DNA of 64,000 bases from positions 5,647,118 through 5,711,117 of the forward strand of contig NC_079211.1 in NCBI RefSeq assembly GCF_029633865.1, read 5' to 3'. Below the pieces are notes generated by a model that saw only the letters and a program-made list of their open reading frames with translations, was not told the DNA's origin and searched no databases. The position numbers and the translations under genes were made by a program. This DNA comes from Lampris incognitus. Lineage: Eukaryota > Chordata > Actinopteri > Lampriformes > Lampridae. Shown in pieces: positions 1-12,129 of this stretch (positions within the stretch are counted from its first letter, which is position 1; every line of letters begins with the position of its first letter).

Positions 1-207
1 GCAACAAAAGCCACCTCAAACGAGCGTCACATCTATTTTGAGTAACTTTACTCAGTAGGTTTTATTACATTTTGCAATTTGCATCCAGCTTTTCTAACGC
101 AATGCTTTGCAATGAACATCAGCACACTTAGATGGAAACACGGCTGTTGTCTGTCAATCTATCACTATCTATCTATCTGTGTCTGTCTGTCAGTCTATTA
201 CTCTGTC

Positions 208-244
208 CGTGTGTCTGTATGTGTGTGTGTGTGTGTGTGTGTGG
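208..244. repeat. TG microsatellite; 1-885 otherwise unremarkable
   Basis: TG repeat with an adjoining TCTG-rich stretch (160-207). A TAA repeat lies at 757-785. No gene or element recognised in 245-885. Confidence 0.9.
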
Positions 245-756
245 GTGAGTCAATGGTTATGTATTAGCTCTAGTTCTGTATTCGTCTTATGTACTGGTAT
301 GTTAATTCATCACTTGTGTACCTGCAAGTCCATCACTGTCCATCCTCACGTTAACAGATAAGCGTTCCGTTCTTCTCCGTCTGTTCTTCTGTCTGGTCAG
401 ACAAGATGGAAGAAAACAACAAGACAGGGACAAACAAGACAGACGTTAGACACATTTATCCTGATGATCGGCACCACACAGGAAGTGTTTTAAAAAGAAA
501 GGATTCATCCGGGGAAAGTCCGCGGAGCCCACCTGCTCATTAGTAGTCTGCCTGCACACTTCGACAGAAAGAAGGACGCCAGCGTCGGCCCTCTGCTGCC
601 ACTCTCCATCAGCTGCTTGATGGAGGTGCTGAGGCAGAGGAAAGACCTCTTCCTTTTGTTTAAACTGCAGTTTTCAGGCCGGTCTGGAGAAGTTAAGGCC
701 TATGTCTTACTCAGCATTTTCATCAAGCTACGTCTACTGGAATTCTGAAGCTGCAG

Positions 757-788
<32 letters not shown>

Positions 789-885
789 GAAAAAGAAAAA
801 AGCCAAATAACAAAACCAGAAGATGGTTAAACAGTTGATGTGCAGACAGATCAGATGATGACAAGGAGTCCGTATCACAGATGCC

Positions 886-1192
886 ATGTGAACCCGGACT
901 TCTGATGCCATGCTAACCCGGACTTCTGATGCCATGCTAACCCGGACTTCTGATGCCATGCTAACCCAGACTTCTGATGCCATGCTAACCTGGACTTCTG
1001 ATGCCATGCTAACCTGGACTTCTGATGCCATGCTAATCTGGACTTCTGATGCCATGCTAACCCGGACTTCTGATGCCATGCTAACCTGGACTTCTGATGC
1101 CATGCTAACCCGGACTTCTGATGCCATGCTAACCTGGACTTCTGATGCCATGCTAACCTGGACTTCTGATGCCATGCGAACATGGACTTCTG
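886..1192. repeat. 24-bp minisatellite, about 12.7 copies
   Basis: Unit CTTCTGATGCCATGCTAACCCGGA with C/T changes at the CCCGG. Unit length is a multiple of three and lacks stops in several frames, which gives spurious open frames on both strands. Confidence 0.96.
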
Positions 1193-2049
1193 ACGCAGCT
1201 CAAATCACCTTTAACATTGTATCATCACAGTTCCAATTACCCTAAAAATTAACAGTGGGCTAACAAGATATTTAAAAAAAAAAATGTTTTACTTTAAGAA
1301 AAGGTACCTGAAGTATTTGTTCACTGCCACAGGTTTTAGCAGAAGCCTGTACGTAAACGCTAAGGAAGACGCTGGTTGTAATCGAGAGACAGAAAGAACA
1401 ATAACCTGAACGAAGACAGCGAGACAAGGAACAAAAAGAAGAGAGGGAAAAGAAACTCTTTCCTGGCACTAGACGGCAGTAGTGAGGAACCTATTTATCC
1501 TCCATTATGCAAAGAAGCCAAATAAAAAACTTAATTAAAAAATTAAATGTGAACAGTGTCTTTTTCTTCTTCTTATATAATGTATATTTATTTACCCGTT
1601 ATGTGTTCATGGACAAATGTCACTACTCATTCCTTTCCCTTTTCTTTTTTGAGAATGGGAACTATATATGAACATTGAAAGGATGTCAAAATGCATGGAG
1701 TGCTTCGTAAGACATCTATGTATGTGTTGTGTATTTGAACATGTGACTGTACCGTATAACTGCACCCGATAAACGTAAAAAAAAGAAGCTTGTAATATTA
1801 AGCAGGTCTACTGTTCGCTGCACATTTTTAACTGAGGATCTTATATTACATATTATTTAGATCATATCCTGACTGGATGCTTAACACCGACACGCGTAAA
1901 ATGACCACGACCCCTTAACACCGCATTATATGGTGTCGTGATGTGTTAAAATGACATCTCACCATGGAAACTACGAGGGTGGAAAGTCAGCTCGGAGTCC
2001 TTTGTGGTGTTGGACACACGAGTTCCCTGGTTCAACGTCACATGGGGTG
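1193..2049. other. Nothing recognised
   Basis: AT-rich unique-looking sequence with no coding motif, tRNA or repeat that I can identify. Confidence 0.6.
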
Positions 2050-2165
2050 CCTACGTAGTCGAATAGTTGGAGCGCATACCACGTGGCTGTAGGGTCGCAA
2101 CTGTCCCTGGTTCGAATCCAGTTGGTGATCATTATGCCCCCCCCCACCCCCCATTTCCTGTCTGC
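2050..2165 (+). repeat. tRNA-like SINE fragment
   Basis: GGTTCGAATCC (2110-2120) is a B box with an A-box-like TAGTTGGAGCGCATACCACG before it, followed by a C-rich stretch and CATTTCCTGTCTGCCTCAC, a tail I recall from a common fish tRNA-derived repeat. It abuts the RTE-like LINE tail. Confidence 0.5.
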
Positions 2166-2174
2166 CTCACTATC

Positions 2175-3290
2175 ATGATCTACTACTACTATTATTTCCG
2201 GCTGCTCCCGTTAGGGGTCGCCACAGTGGATCATCCGTTTCCATCTCTTCCTGTCCTCTGCATCTTCCTCTGTCACTCCAGCCACCTGCATGTCCTCCCT
2301 CACCACATCCATAAACCTCCTCTTTGGCCTTCCTCTTCTCCTCTTCCCTGGCAGCTCCATATTCAGCATCCTTCTCCCAATATACCCAACATCTCTCCTC
2401 CACACATGTCCAAACCATCTCAATCTTGCCTCTCTTGCTTTGTCTCCAAAGCGTCCAATCTGAGCTGTCCCTCTGATATACTCGTTCCTAATCCTGTCCT
2501 TCTTCATCACTCCCAATGAAAATCTTTGCATCTTCAACTCTGCCACCTCCAGCTCCACCTCCTGTCTTTTCATCAGTGACACTGTCTCCAAACCATACAA
2601 CATAGCTGGTCTCACAACCATCTTGTAAGCCTTCCCTTTAACTCTTGCTGGTACCCTTCTGTCACAAATCACTCCTGACACTCTTCTCCACCCACTCCAC
2701 CCTGCCTGCACTCTCTTCTTCATCTCTCTTCTGCACCCCCCGTTACCTTGAAACATCAACACCAAGTATTCAAACTCATACGCCTTTGTCACCTCCACTC
2801 CTTGCATCACCGTTCCATTTTCCTCCCTCTCATTCATGCACAGGTATTCTTCCATCTTGCTCCTACTGACTTTCATTCCTCCTCTCTCCAGTGCATACCT
2901 CCACCTCTCCAGGCTCTCCTCAACCTGCACCCTACTCCCTCTACAGATCACAATGTCATCTGCAAATATCATAGTCCACGGAGACTCCTGTCTGATCTCG
3001 TCCGTCAACCTGTCATCACCATTGCAAACAAGAAAGGGCTCAGAGCCGATCCTTGATGTAATCCCACCTCCACCTTGAACCCATCTGTCATTCCAACCGC
3101 ACACCTCACCACTGTCACACTGCCCTCATACATATGCTGCACCACTCCTACATACTTCTCTGCAACGCCCGACTTCCTCATACAATACCACACCTCCTCT
3201 CTCAGCACCCTGTCATATGTTTTCTCTAAATCCACAAAGACACAATGTAACTCCTTCTGACCTTCTCTATACTTCTCCATCAACACTATC
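2175..3290 (-). pseudogene. RTE-like LINE, reverse transcriptase and C-terminal part (5' truncated)
   Basis: Minus strand from 3286: YREGQKELHCVFVDLEKTYD (RT palm), EVGLHQGSALSPFLFAMVM, then after a frameshift near 3010-3060: RLTDEIRQESPWTMIFADD (FADD catalytic motif), KVSRSKMEEYLCMNEREEN, VVRPAMLYGLETVSLMKRQE, EARLRWFGHVWRRDVG and RRGRPKRRFMDVVREDM, ending HCGDP at 2226. The 3' UTR contains TGGCGACCCCTAACGGGAGC and a TAGTAG-type simple tail at 2177-2195. A very common teleost LINE; I place it on the RTE side from memory. No endonuclease domain is present, as expected for 5' truncation. Confidence 0.8.
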
Positions 3291-3917
3291 GCGATCTAAA
3301 AGGCATGAAACAACACCACAAAATGAGCGGTGGGTAATGTCGCTTTCTAGTTTAGGAAATTTTATTAGGAAATTTTATTATTTTAATCATCATTTGACTA
3401 AATTTCTTATAGTGCCTCAGTTAGGATTTGTTTGTTCTCTACAAACACTGAATTGTGTGATTTAACTTTCATTTTGATGTACTGAGTAAGTTTTGGAGGA
3501 AGGCCAGAGCCTCAGCTGTGTCAAATAGATTGTTCCCTTTATGTTATTAAAAAGGCAATTATATTTCTCTTTTATCATTTCCCCCTAATAAAAATAACAA
3601 TTTAAAAATGATAATTATTGTGAAGACCCACCTCTCCCCCGCAACGGAATGAAGAATTTGTTAAATATGACAATGCTCACCCGTGGTTAACGCAACTTTT
3701 TGTTTTGTTGCGAATTTGCATATAAAACGTTACTATGCTAATTGCCATGGAAACCGCCGTCAATGAAACCATGGAGCTTGCATGTTGCTTGAATATGTTG
3801 TCTTTGTGTTGTGTGGTTAGCTGAGCTGTTATGTCATTTGTGTTATTTTATGTAATAGTTTGATTGTGTTCTTTCAATAAAAAAAAAAAGTAGATTGTAG
3901 AGATGATGTATTCCTGC
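3291..3917. other. Nothing firm; A-rich end at 3879-3890
   Basis: Sequence left of the SINE ends TTCTTTCAATAAAAAAAAAA, which could be an old poly(A) junction, but no gene copy is recognised upstream of it. Confidence 0.4.
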
Positions 3918-3927
3918 TTCTTTGGAT

Positions 3928-4362
3928 GTCCCCCCCCCCTTTCCCTCCCAACTGTATCTGGTCAATTACCCCACTCTTCCGAGCCGTCCCGGTCGCTGCT
4001 CCACCCCTTCTGCTGATCCGGGGAGGGCTGCAGACTATCACACGCTTCCTCCAAAACATGTGGAGTCACCAGCCGCTTCTTTTCACCGGACAATAAGGAG
4101 TTTCACCAAGGGGGTGTAGTGTGTGGGAGGATCACGCTATTCCCCCCAGTCCCCGCCCCCCCGAACAGGCGACCTGACCGACCAGAGGAGGCGCTAGTGC
4201 AGCGACCAGGACATATACCCACATCCAGCTTCCCACCCACGGACACGGCCAACTGTGTCTGTATGGACGTCCGACCAAGCCGGAGGTAACAACGGCTATT
4301 CGAACTGCCGATCCCAGTGTTGGTAGGCAACGGAATAGACCACCACACTACCCAGACGCCCT
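3928..4362 (-). mobile_element. tRNA-derived SINE, family 1, copy 1 (long form)
   Basis: On minus begins GGGCGTCTGGGTAGTGTGGT (A-box region), B box near 4301-4311 (degenerate), then CGGACGTCCATACAGACACA and the family body. Flanked by the exact 10-bp duplication TTCTTTGGAT (3918-3927 and 4363-4372). Confidence 0.9.
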
Positions 4363-4929
4363 TTCTTTGGATTTCTAAGCACACGGGCAGTCTGGTGAAG
4401 CTACGAGGGGGCCTAACAAACATCTGGAAACTATAATAAAGAAAAAATACATGAAGGCCTAAAGACTTAAATACACTTCGAAGCATTACACAACTCTGGC
4501 TAACATTGAGCACAATCCCAAAATTTGTTTGCACAGTACTCGTTTAAATATCCTAAATAAATCAACATTTGTATGGCCTTTTTTTCCCTTTCAAAAAAAC
4601 CACCTAAATGCAGTGATATTTATGTTTCAGCTGCAGTAAATATTTGATATATTCTGTAGATATATCTTTTTATGACCCTATTTACAACCCTATTTTGCAA
4701 ACCAGAAGAACTACAACTATAGTGCTGATTTGTATCGAGCTGCATGGCATGGCTCAAGGGAATTATAGTTTTTAAAAAATATGAGTGCATTTCCAAGAAT
4801 TGGAAGTTGTAAATCCTGAATTGGTAGTACACTGAGGTGTTTAAAGTGGAGGGGAAACACGTTTGTGTAATCAGATTTTAAATATCCAATTGTAAAAATG
4901 GGTGATTAAACTTTGACCACATTTGACAG

Positions 4930-5243
4930 AGAGCCCTCTGGAGGCCCAGCACATGAAATTGAAGTTATTTTGTCCGTCCGTTTGTTTTTAAAATAACTCA
5001 CACCTTTACATATGGCATTCCTGCTGACCATCCAGGGCATTACAAGTATGGCGCCTGAATTGCTTGGGTTAGGGTTGAATATAAAGATCTTGCATTTCAT
5101 CAGCAAAATAAGCTCTAAAGTAGGCCAACATTATTAGTTTTGTTGTAAATTAGTAAATCACGATTACCTTAAATGATGTTTGTGACTATTTCCACAAAGA
5201 TCTAAAGACCTTTCATTTCATGTGTCGGGCCTCCAAAGGGCTT
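4930..5243. mobile_element. Possible MITE with about 30-bp inverted ends
   Basis: CCCTCTGGAGGCCCAGCACA at 4934 matches, inverted, CCCTTTGGAGGCCCGACACA at about 5221-5240, and both continue TGAAAT. No clear target duplication. Confidence 0.5.
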
Positions 5244-5849
5244 TCTTCAAGTAAGCCTGGAGCCTTGGACCAAGGCTGTCCATGAAATACTGAAAATAAA
5301 ACTTTGTCATAGGACTAAACACAATACATCGTTGGAAAGGTCTCGACCTGCAGAGTAACATTATGTCAGTCTGAAGATTGTGGATGTCTCCTGCTTCGAA
5401 ATATTGATCTCTGAACCTTAACCTCAGTGCAGGTTGGAAGGCTTGTCATTCAGCAGCAGAAGGGGCTACAGACATGGGACCACCTGTTATAGAGAGCTCT
5501 TGACTTCGACTCACACTCCTCCTGACCACCTCCTTGTACAAAAGGAAATGCCTTTGATTCCACTTCCTCTAACTTCAACAAAGTCACTTGTCCGTGTATA
5601 CAAAAGCAGTAAAGCATTTACGGTTAGTCGATGAGGAAGTTATGAATTGTCCGAAAGTCATATGTGAATTAGCTGATTCCGTCACCATGTTTTTTATTGG
5701 ATGAAACATTCTCCCTGCTTCATTAAAAACACTCAAGAGAAAAACAGAATTGAAAAGAGTTGCTGGCAATTTGGGAAATTGGAGAACCCGTTTCTATTGC
5801 TTTTTAGATGCAAAGCACCCTAACAACTACAACATGAAATTTAGGGTGT
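5244..5849. other. Nothing recognised
   Basis: No coding motif or repeat identified. The same holds for 4373-4929. Confidence 0.55.
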
Positions 5850-6500
5850 TAAACTTCCGGTGTGGGAAGATGGCTGCGTGAATTCATGTTTGCAGCGGCC
5901 TCATCCAGTGCCGGTGTCAGAAGATGGCGGAGCGAATTCACATTTGTGGTGGCCTCACCCAGTACCGTCCATGCAGTATCTTTGTCCATGTCTGCGTCTA
6001 AGTTTTGTCTTTATTAGCTGGGAGAGCTGGCGCTGGTTCCGATCACATTGAGGACTGTCTGGCGGCGGCCTCACCTGGCACTGACTGTGGTGTTTTTGAT
6101 ATCGTCATGTGGAGTGTGGGAAGGTGTGTTGAGGGTGTCTGGCTGGGAGAGCTTGGTCTGCTTCATCTGGTGGGCCCGGGGACCCATGGCCCCTGCCTGG
6201 AGCTGCACCCGAGCAGGAAATGCCGAGGGCGGTCTGACAGGACGCGGAAGCAGGGCGGGCTAAGCTAACTGCTAACCCATGCAGACCGGCAGTTCCGACA
6301 GTCATCCTGGCTGGCGTTCGTTCCCTTGGACAGTGATTTTTCTGTTTAGTTTAGATATATGCGTTTGGGTATGTGTGTTCTTGCAGTTTTTGGATGTTCT
6401 TGTCTTTATGTTGTACTGCTGTGGGCTGGGGGAAAACGGCATTTCATTTCATTTCACGTACACAAGTGCATGAAGTGAAATGACAAATAAAGTGTTCCTG
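5850..6500 (+). repeat. Possible non-LTR element piece, G+C-rich with a 3' tail
   Basis: Two related segments (GGTGTGGGAAGATGGCTGCG at 5859; GGTGTCAGAAGATGGCGGAG at 5911), a GGGCCCGGGGACCCATGGCC motif at about 6173, and a tail TGAAATGACAAATAAAGTGT at 6473. The arrangement recalls the 5' UTR and 3' end of a fish CR1-type element with no coding part left. Weak. Confidence 0.35.
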
Positions 6501-7639
6501 ATTTAGTCTCATGTTTAGCTGCACAATGTGTGTAGATTCAAAAATGTTTGAGTGCGTTTAAAAATGTGTGCTGGTGAAAGACAGTAAAGATTGTTTTTTA
6601 TTAATACTATAATCCTCAATGGTAACAAAAAAGGCCAAAATCCACTTTTTTTTAAGCACCCTCACCACTATTATCTCTTAGTCTCTCCCTCATATTCTAT
6701 CACTTGGTATTGTCCCTGTGGTTTCATTTGAGGTAGAATTTCACAGAAACACCACTGACAAAGATGCAAATATGATGTTCTCCATCACCTTTAACCAAAC
6801 AAATCAATCTTTAGATAAAAGTTTTAAGCGTTTCTGATGCGTCAGTTTTCTTTTCTGGGTTGTCAGTTAGCTAAAAACATGATTCAGACAAGCTAACGAC
6901 AGAGGTTTTACAGTTCTCTGACATGATGACAAGGTTTAAATCCTCTGGCTCGGTAGTCACTCAAGCCAATGAGATGGATTTGATTGTGGAATGAGAGTCT
7001 TGACTACTTTACATTATGTCTCAATACATTTTGTAGTTTACTTCCTAAGGCTAAAAAAAGCTTTTGGCACAAGCTTACACCGTTATTCCTTCCAGGAGTA
7101 GGAGGGTGTTATACACAGGTGAATTGGAGGCAATTCAAATGCGATGAAGCACACAAACTCATATTTCTCCAAATAATATGGAGCCAGCCAAGGCTTGTAG
7201 CGCTTTCTCAGCAGGACGCCGGTAACCCGCCACAATCGCCTCAGTCGGGATTCCTCTAGAGTTTATTAAAGACAGGAGCACCTTTTCTGAAGACTTCAGC
7301 TCATTTAATATTAATTATGGTTAGGGTGCCAGCATGCTACTGTAGCCTACAGGGCTCTGTTGGTGGCCCCATATGAGAGACTGCAATTTTACTCTGTACG
7401 TTAACACTACAATATTCCTGAGTTCATACAATTTTTCACCAATGGTTTTCAATGACTTGTACATGACTTTTCCCTAATTTTTAACATAACATAATTTCCA
7501 TGACCAAAAGAAATTTTTCTTAGTTGCCACTGAAAAGGTGTGTTTTAGCACCATATGATGCTTTCATAACAATATGAACCCTGATGTTCTTGCACAGGTG
7601 GCCAGGTGTCTGTAACTGAGACAGATGTAAAGGGAGGTG
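6501..7639. other. Nothing recognised
   Basis: AT-rich; short frames only. The same applies to 8086-8449, 10701-11561 (A-rich at 11045-11080) and 11788-12129. Confidence 0.5.
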
Positions 7640-8085
7640 TATAAGCATATGTGCAGAATCCTGGACCCTAACAAAAGCTATAGAGGAAAAAAATACAAGC
7701 TTTTGAACTTAGAGCATATAGAAGAATGCTGCAAATCCCATACACAGCGCATGTTACCATCACTGAAGTGCTGTACAGAGATAAGGAAGCTATTGGTCAC
7801 CATGATGGTTTACTGACAATGGTAAAAAAAGGAAATTAAACTGGTTTGGGCACGCTTGCTGCACAGAAAGGGCACTTGCAAAGGACATCCTGCAAGGCCT
7901 GGTAGAAGGGACAAGAAAGCGAGGGAGACCGGGAAAACCTGGGTAAACAACATCAGAGAATGGCTACAGATGAGCGTAGTGGAGGCGGGGAGAGCTGCGA
8001 TGGATAGGGAACGGTGGAAGAGACTTGTTGAGGCATCAGCTGTGCTCCTTCGACCTCCATAGGTTACAGAACTGATGATGACGAT
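7640..8085 (+). pseudogene. Non-LTR LINE C-terminal fragment (5' truncated)
   Basis: Plus strand: TWTLTKAIEEKIQAFELRAY then RRMLQIPYTAHVTITEVLYR, VKKRKLNWFGHACCTERALA, KDILQGLVEGTRKRGRPGKT and WVNNIREWLQMSVVEAGRAA, ending VLLRPP at 8062. One frameshift near 7825. This is the domain after the RT in several fish LINEs (WFGH, GRPxKxWxDN). A GATGATGACGAT tail follows. Clade not assigned. Confidence 0.7.
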
Positions 8086-8449
8086 ATGTCTTGCGTGCGT
8101 GTGTAAGTGTGTTTGGGTTATATGTATGTAGACAAACAGAAATGAAAGCATTCATGCATTTGGCGTTTGAAGCCGTGAAGGAAGTAGAGAAAAAGTTTTG
8201 CGTGGTGGGTTGTACGTGTTTTAATGACCTTGAGCTTGATCCCGTTTGGCTGTAATAGCATCTACATTAGTGTGTTGTGCATATAAAAGGTCACCTAAAA
8301 TGAGGATCTGGTAATTAATGCAGAATTAACACATTTTGGATGCAGACATTAAGATTTGGGTGTGGTCCATTATCACGGGTGGGATCTTCAGCACATCTTT
8401 GTTTGAGCAGTATTACCTCATTGTGGTCTCACTATACAACCGAGAAACT

Positions 8450-9500
8450 AATGATAATAGTAATTCATTTTAATCAAAGGTACCTTTCATGGCACTCAAT
8501 GTCACCTTACATCAAATAAAAAAAGCAGTGAAAAACAGGGCAACCAACAATAAAAACACAAGCAATGAAGCATACATCAGCAGGAGTTAAAAAAAAGATA
8601 AATTTGATGCAATTAATTCTGTTGAAGTGTGTATGCTAGTTTAAAAAGGTGCGTTTTAAGAGCAGTTTTGAATTCCATAATGGAGTCTAGTGTGCGGATA
8701 TTTCGGGGAATTGAGTTCCAGCGTTTGGGTGCAGCATAGGAGAACGCCCTGGCACCCATTGTGCTGAGAGTGATGGCTGGTAGTGCCAATAGACCTGCTG
8801 GTGAAGACCATAGGGAGCAAGATGGGAGTCTGAAGGAGGTCTGTGAGATAAGCAGGGGATAGATTATGAAGCGCGTCGAATGTTAATAATAAACTTTTAA
8901 AGTTAATCCGCTGTGACACAGGAAGCCAGTGTAATTGAATGAGCAGGGGAGAGACATGGTGAGTGGACTTTGAACGCGTAATAATCCATGCCAGAGTTCT
9001 GTACGAGTTGAAGTGGGTGAAAAAGTTTGTTGGGGATGCCTGCCAGAATTGTACTGCAGTAGTCAAACCGTGATGTGACCAAAGCATTGAATAAGACTTC
9101 CGTGGAGTGCTGTGTTAAAGCAGAGTGTAGTCTGGAGATGTTTCACAGATGGGAAAAGGCAATCCATGAGACATTGTTTATAAGACTGGAAAAGGAAAGG
9201 GTACTATCTAGATTCTAGGATAACACCAAGGCGCTTAGCCTGAGAGGAGACAGGTATGGTGGCTCCCGTGAGCAAATATTACGTTTTTGAGCATGTAGAT
9301 TTAGTGCCAATGAGGAGTAGCTCAGTTTTACTACTGTTGAATTTCAGATAATTGTTAGTCATCCATATCTGTATATCATGGAGACAAGCAGTGAGGGTAC
9401 TGAGGGGGAGAGTGGAAGTGGGCTTAGTGGACACAAAGCTGTGTATCATCAGCATAACAGTGGAAATGTATACCATAGTGCTGGAAGATGTTGCCAAGAG
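8450..9500 (-). pseudogene. L2-type LINE, RT end, C-terminus and 3' UTR (decayed)
   Basis: Minus strand: YISTVMLMIHSFVSTKPTST (decayed form of FHCYADDTQLY), ACLHDIQIWMTNNYLKFNSS then KTELLLIGTKS (RT palm and thumb, 9470-9290), HHVSPLLIQLHWLPVSQRIN then FKSLLLTFDALHNLSPAYLT (8975-8860), ending IQNCS at 8656. The 3' UTR to about 8450 contains AAGGTGACATTGAGTGCCAT GAAAGG-like sequence typical of fish L2 elements. The 5' continuation is at 10260-10625. Many lesions. Confidence 0.75.
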
Positions 9501-9663
9501 GGAGGGAGTAAATAATAAACAGGAGTGGTTTCAACATCTACTGTATGACTGTGGTGTTATTCAAACAAAAACATACACAATGCATCAATTTTAACAACTA
9601 CATGTACCAAGGTGCAGGCGGTGCAGGTCAAACAGGTTCATCTCACACAGAGGATCCAATTAT

Positions 9664-10067
9664 AGGATTTTTTTTGTTTATATACATTTATTTCTGATTT
9701 TTCCCTTTTTCTCCCAATTTAGCGGCCAATCGATCCCTATTTTAGTTCAAACACCCACCCTCGTACTGCATGCGTTTGCCAACTGCATCTCTCCGGCCGG
9801 CAGTTTCGAAGGAGACGCCTCGCCACTTTCATGACAAGGCGAATCCAGGCCGAACCACTGCTTTTTCCGACACACACAGAGACACATTGATGTGACGAAC
9901 ACAAGCCGACTCTGCCCCCCTCCCAAAGACAGCGTTGCCAATTATTGCTGCTTCATCGAGTCCGGCCATAGTCGGATCTGACGAGACTGGGGTGCGAACC
10001 CCGGTCACCAGTGGGCAACTGCATCGACACAAAGCCAATACTTAGACCGCTACACCACCACAGACCT
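9664..10067 (-). mobile_element. tRNA-derived SINE, family 2, copy a
   Basis: On minus, the head has an A box (GGTGGTGTAGCGGTCTAAG) and B box (GGTTCGCACCC). The body is shared with 34545-34941. The tail is AAATTGGGAGAAAAAGGGAA. CAATTAT flanks both sides (9657-9663, 10068-10074). It splits the L2 LINE. Confidence 0.85.
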
Positions 10068-10259
10068 CAATTATGAAACTTTGATGTAGTTTGTTTACAG
10101 CGATCACAAGGCACAATTGCAAAAATGCAGATAGGCTCCCCATATTCAAACACAGACACGGTAAAATATATCAGACTATCAATCCAATATCCAGTTGGAA
10201 TAAGTCTCCAGTAAGATTCAGTGGTGTATATTCCTAGTGCTATACAAGCCAACTACCTC

Positions 10260-10625
10260 AGACATGAGCGAGAGGAACACTAATAGACTTGAACCAGGGG
10301 AGGGCAGATCCTGAGATACCAAGCTCAGTGAGTGTGGAGAGGAAGATTTGGTGGTTAACTATGTCAAAGGCAGCTGACAGATCTAGCAGCAATAAAGCTG
10401 AGGACTGACCAGCAGCTCTAACCAAACACAGTGATTCTATTACCGACAGGAGTGCAGTCTCAGTAGAGTGATGCCGCTTAAAGCCAGACTGATTCAGATC
10501 ATACAGATTGTTCTCAGAAAAGAATTCAGAGACTTGGTTAAGACTGTATGCTCAACTATTTTCGAAAGAAATGGTAGGAGTGAAACCAGTCTGCAGTTTT
10601 CAACCTGGGCTGGGTTGAGTAGATT
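10260..10625 (-). pseudogene. L2-type LINE, RT core part (decayed)
   Basis: Minus strand: ESLCLVRAAGQSSALLLLDL then SAAFDIVNHQIFLSTLTELG, the LDLSAAFDxVNH reverse transcriptase block of CR1/L2 elements, at about 10445-10315. It is separated from the downstream part by a SINE (9664-10067) and unassigned sequence. Confidence 0.75.
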
Positions 10626-10642
10626 TTTTTGAGCAGTGAGGT

Positions 10643-10700
10643 GACCCATCCATCCATCCATCCATTATCCGAATCTTATCCTGCTTTCAGGGTTATGGGG
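10643..10700 (-). repeat. GATG-tailed LINE 3' fragment (Rex3-like)
   Basis: CATCCATCCATCCATCCATT then ATCCGAATCTTATCCTGCTT. Rex3-type elements end in GATG tandem repeats; the AGCAGGATAAGCGGTTNGGATAATGGATGG-like end recurs four more times in the window. Confidence 0.55.
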
Positions 10701-11561
10701 AAATGTGGTGGGAACACACCCGTTGTAAGCGGGGAGTTGATGATGTGATTGACTGTGGGGTTAAATGCGGGGGAAATGGTCTGTAGGAGGTTGGATGGTA
10801 TCAGGTCCAGTGGACAGGTAGTGGGACAAGTCCAAATGGTGTTGGTGTGCTGCTGTTTATGGTATCACAAGGGGAACTATTTCCTTTTGTTGTCTCTGGA
10901 TCACTTCCTGGTTTGGCACATGCCGAGACTTGATACCTTGTTTGTTCTTCTCATTTGCATTTTCTTCTCTGTAAGAACCATGTTCAGTAAGAGCTCATTT
11001 ATGGAAATAAAGAGGGCTGAAAAAACAAGCAAAATTTCTCATTACAGTAAAAAACAAAAAAAAACAAAAAACAAAAACAAATGAGCAAATCTCTTATACA
11101 CCCATTCATTTTCCCTCCATATGTTCTCCACAGAGAGACACACAAAGTGAACGGCGCACAATGCTCCAACCCCTGGGAGCCTTTACTGGTTGCCAGGGGC
11201 AGTCTCTTGGATTAATGGCTGAACATAATGGCACCTACCCAAAAAGGTCCTTCGTAACATCTTGTTTGAAGAGGAAAAGACATTTTGACCCTAAAGTTAT
11301 TTTAGCAGAAATCATTCAACTCAGCAGCACGGCACAACTATGGAACAAACTGTCTAGATGGGTGTTGTTGATGGTTTACAGACATGACTGGCATTAATGA
11401 TTTACACCACTGTGAACATCATGGGTTATTCTGAATCTCCTATTACTTGCATCACTATTAGTATGCCACCTGTCACCAGTGACAGACTGGCCACCTGGCA
11501 AGAACGGCAAATGCAAGAAAGGCTGCCCTATTTTTTGTAATGATCAAACAATGACACAGTT

Positions 11562-11787
11562 GGGTGCCCGGGTGACGTGGCGGTCTATTCTGTCGCCTAC
11601 CAACACGGGGATCGCCACTTTGAATCCCTGTGTTGCCTCCGGCTTGGTCTGGCGTCCCTACAGACACAATTGGCCATGTCTGCGGGTGGGAAGCCGGATG
11701 TGGGTATGTGTCCTGGTCGCTGCACTGGCACCTCCTCTGGTCGGTCGGGGCGCCTGTTTGGGGGGGGGGGTAGCGTGATCCTCCCAC
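11562..11787 (+). mobile_element. SINE family 1, copy 2 (short form)
   Basis: GGGTGCCCGGGTGACGTGGC at the head, B-box region TTTGAATCCCTG, then body to GCGTGATCCTCCCAC, where similarity stops. The same stop is seen in copy 4. Confidence 0.85.
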
Positions 11788-12129
11788 AATCATACCATCG
11801 ACCACTCTGCAAATCTTTCAGAGTATTTCCCAGTGTTGTTGCTTGTTCGTCTAATATTATTTTCCTTGTGTTTAGCATTGACACTCTCCGGTTCATCTGC
11901 CTGCTGGTCCCCGAGCTCGGCGCAGTCCAACCGTGCTCACTCCTTCATCCTCCGGTCCAGCCCGGCTCTGCTATCCGCCTCCACACCATCACCTCTCCAC
12001 CGCCTACCAACCTCAATGGCCTGCCTATATGAACTCTTGCACATTCCGACTCGGCCAGCTCGATCATTTCCAGGCAGCGTCGGAAGTGATACTGACAACT
12101 GACAACAACAGCGAAGTAATGGTGTTTTT

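Noticed and set aside
723-1245. Open frames through the 24-bp array on both strands
   Set aside because: Tandem-repeat artefact; different frames on both strands are equally open.
2067-2519. 150-codon plus-strand frame
   Set aside because: Antisense to the RTE-like LINE, whose minus-strand frame carries the recognisable RT motifs.
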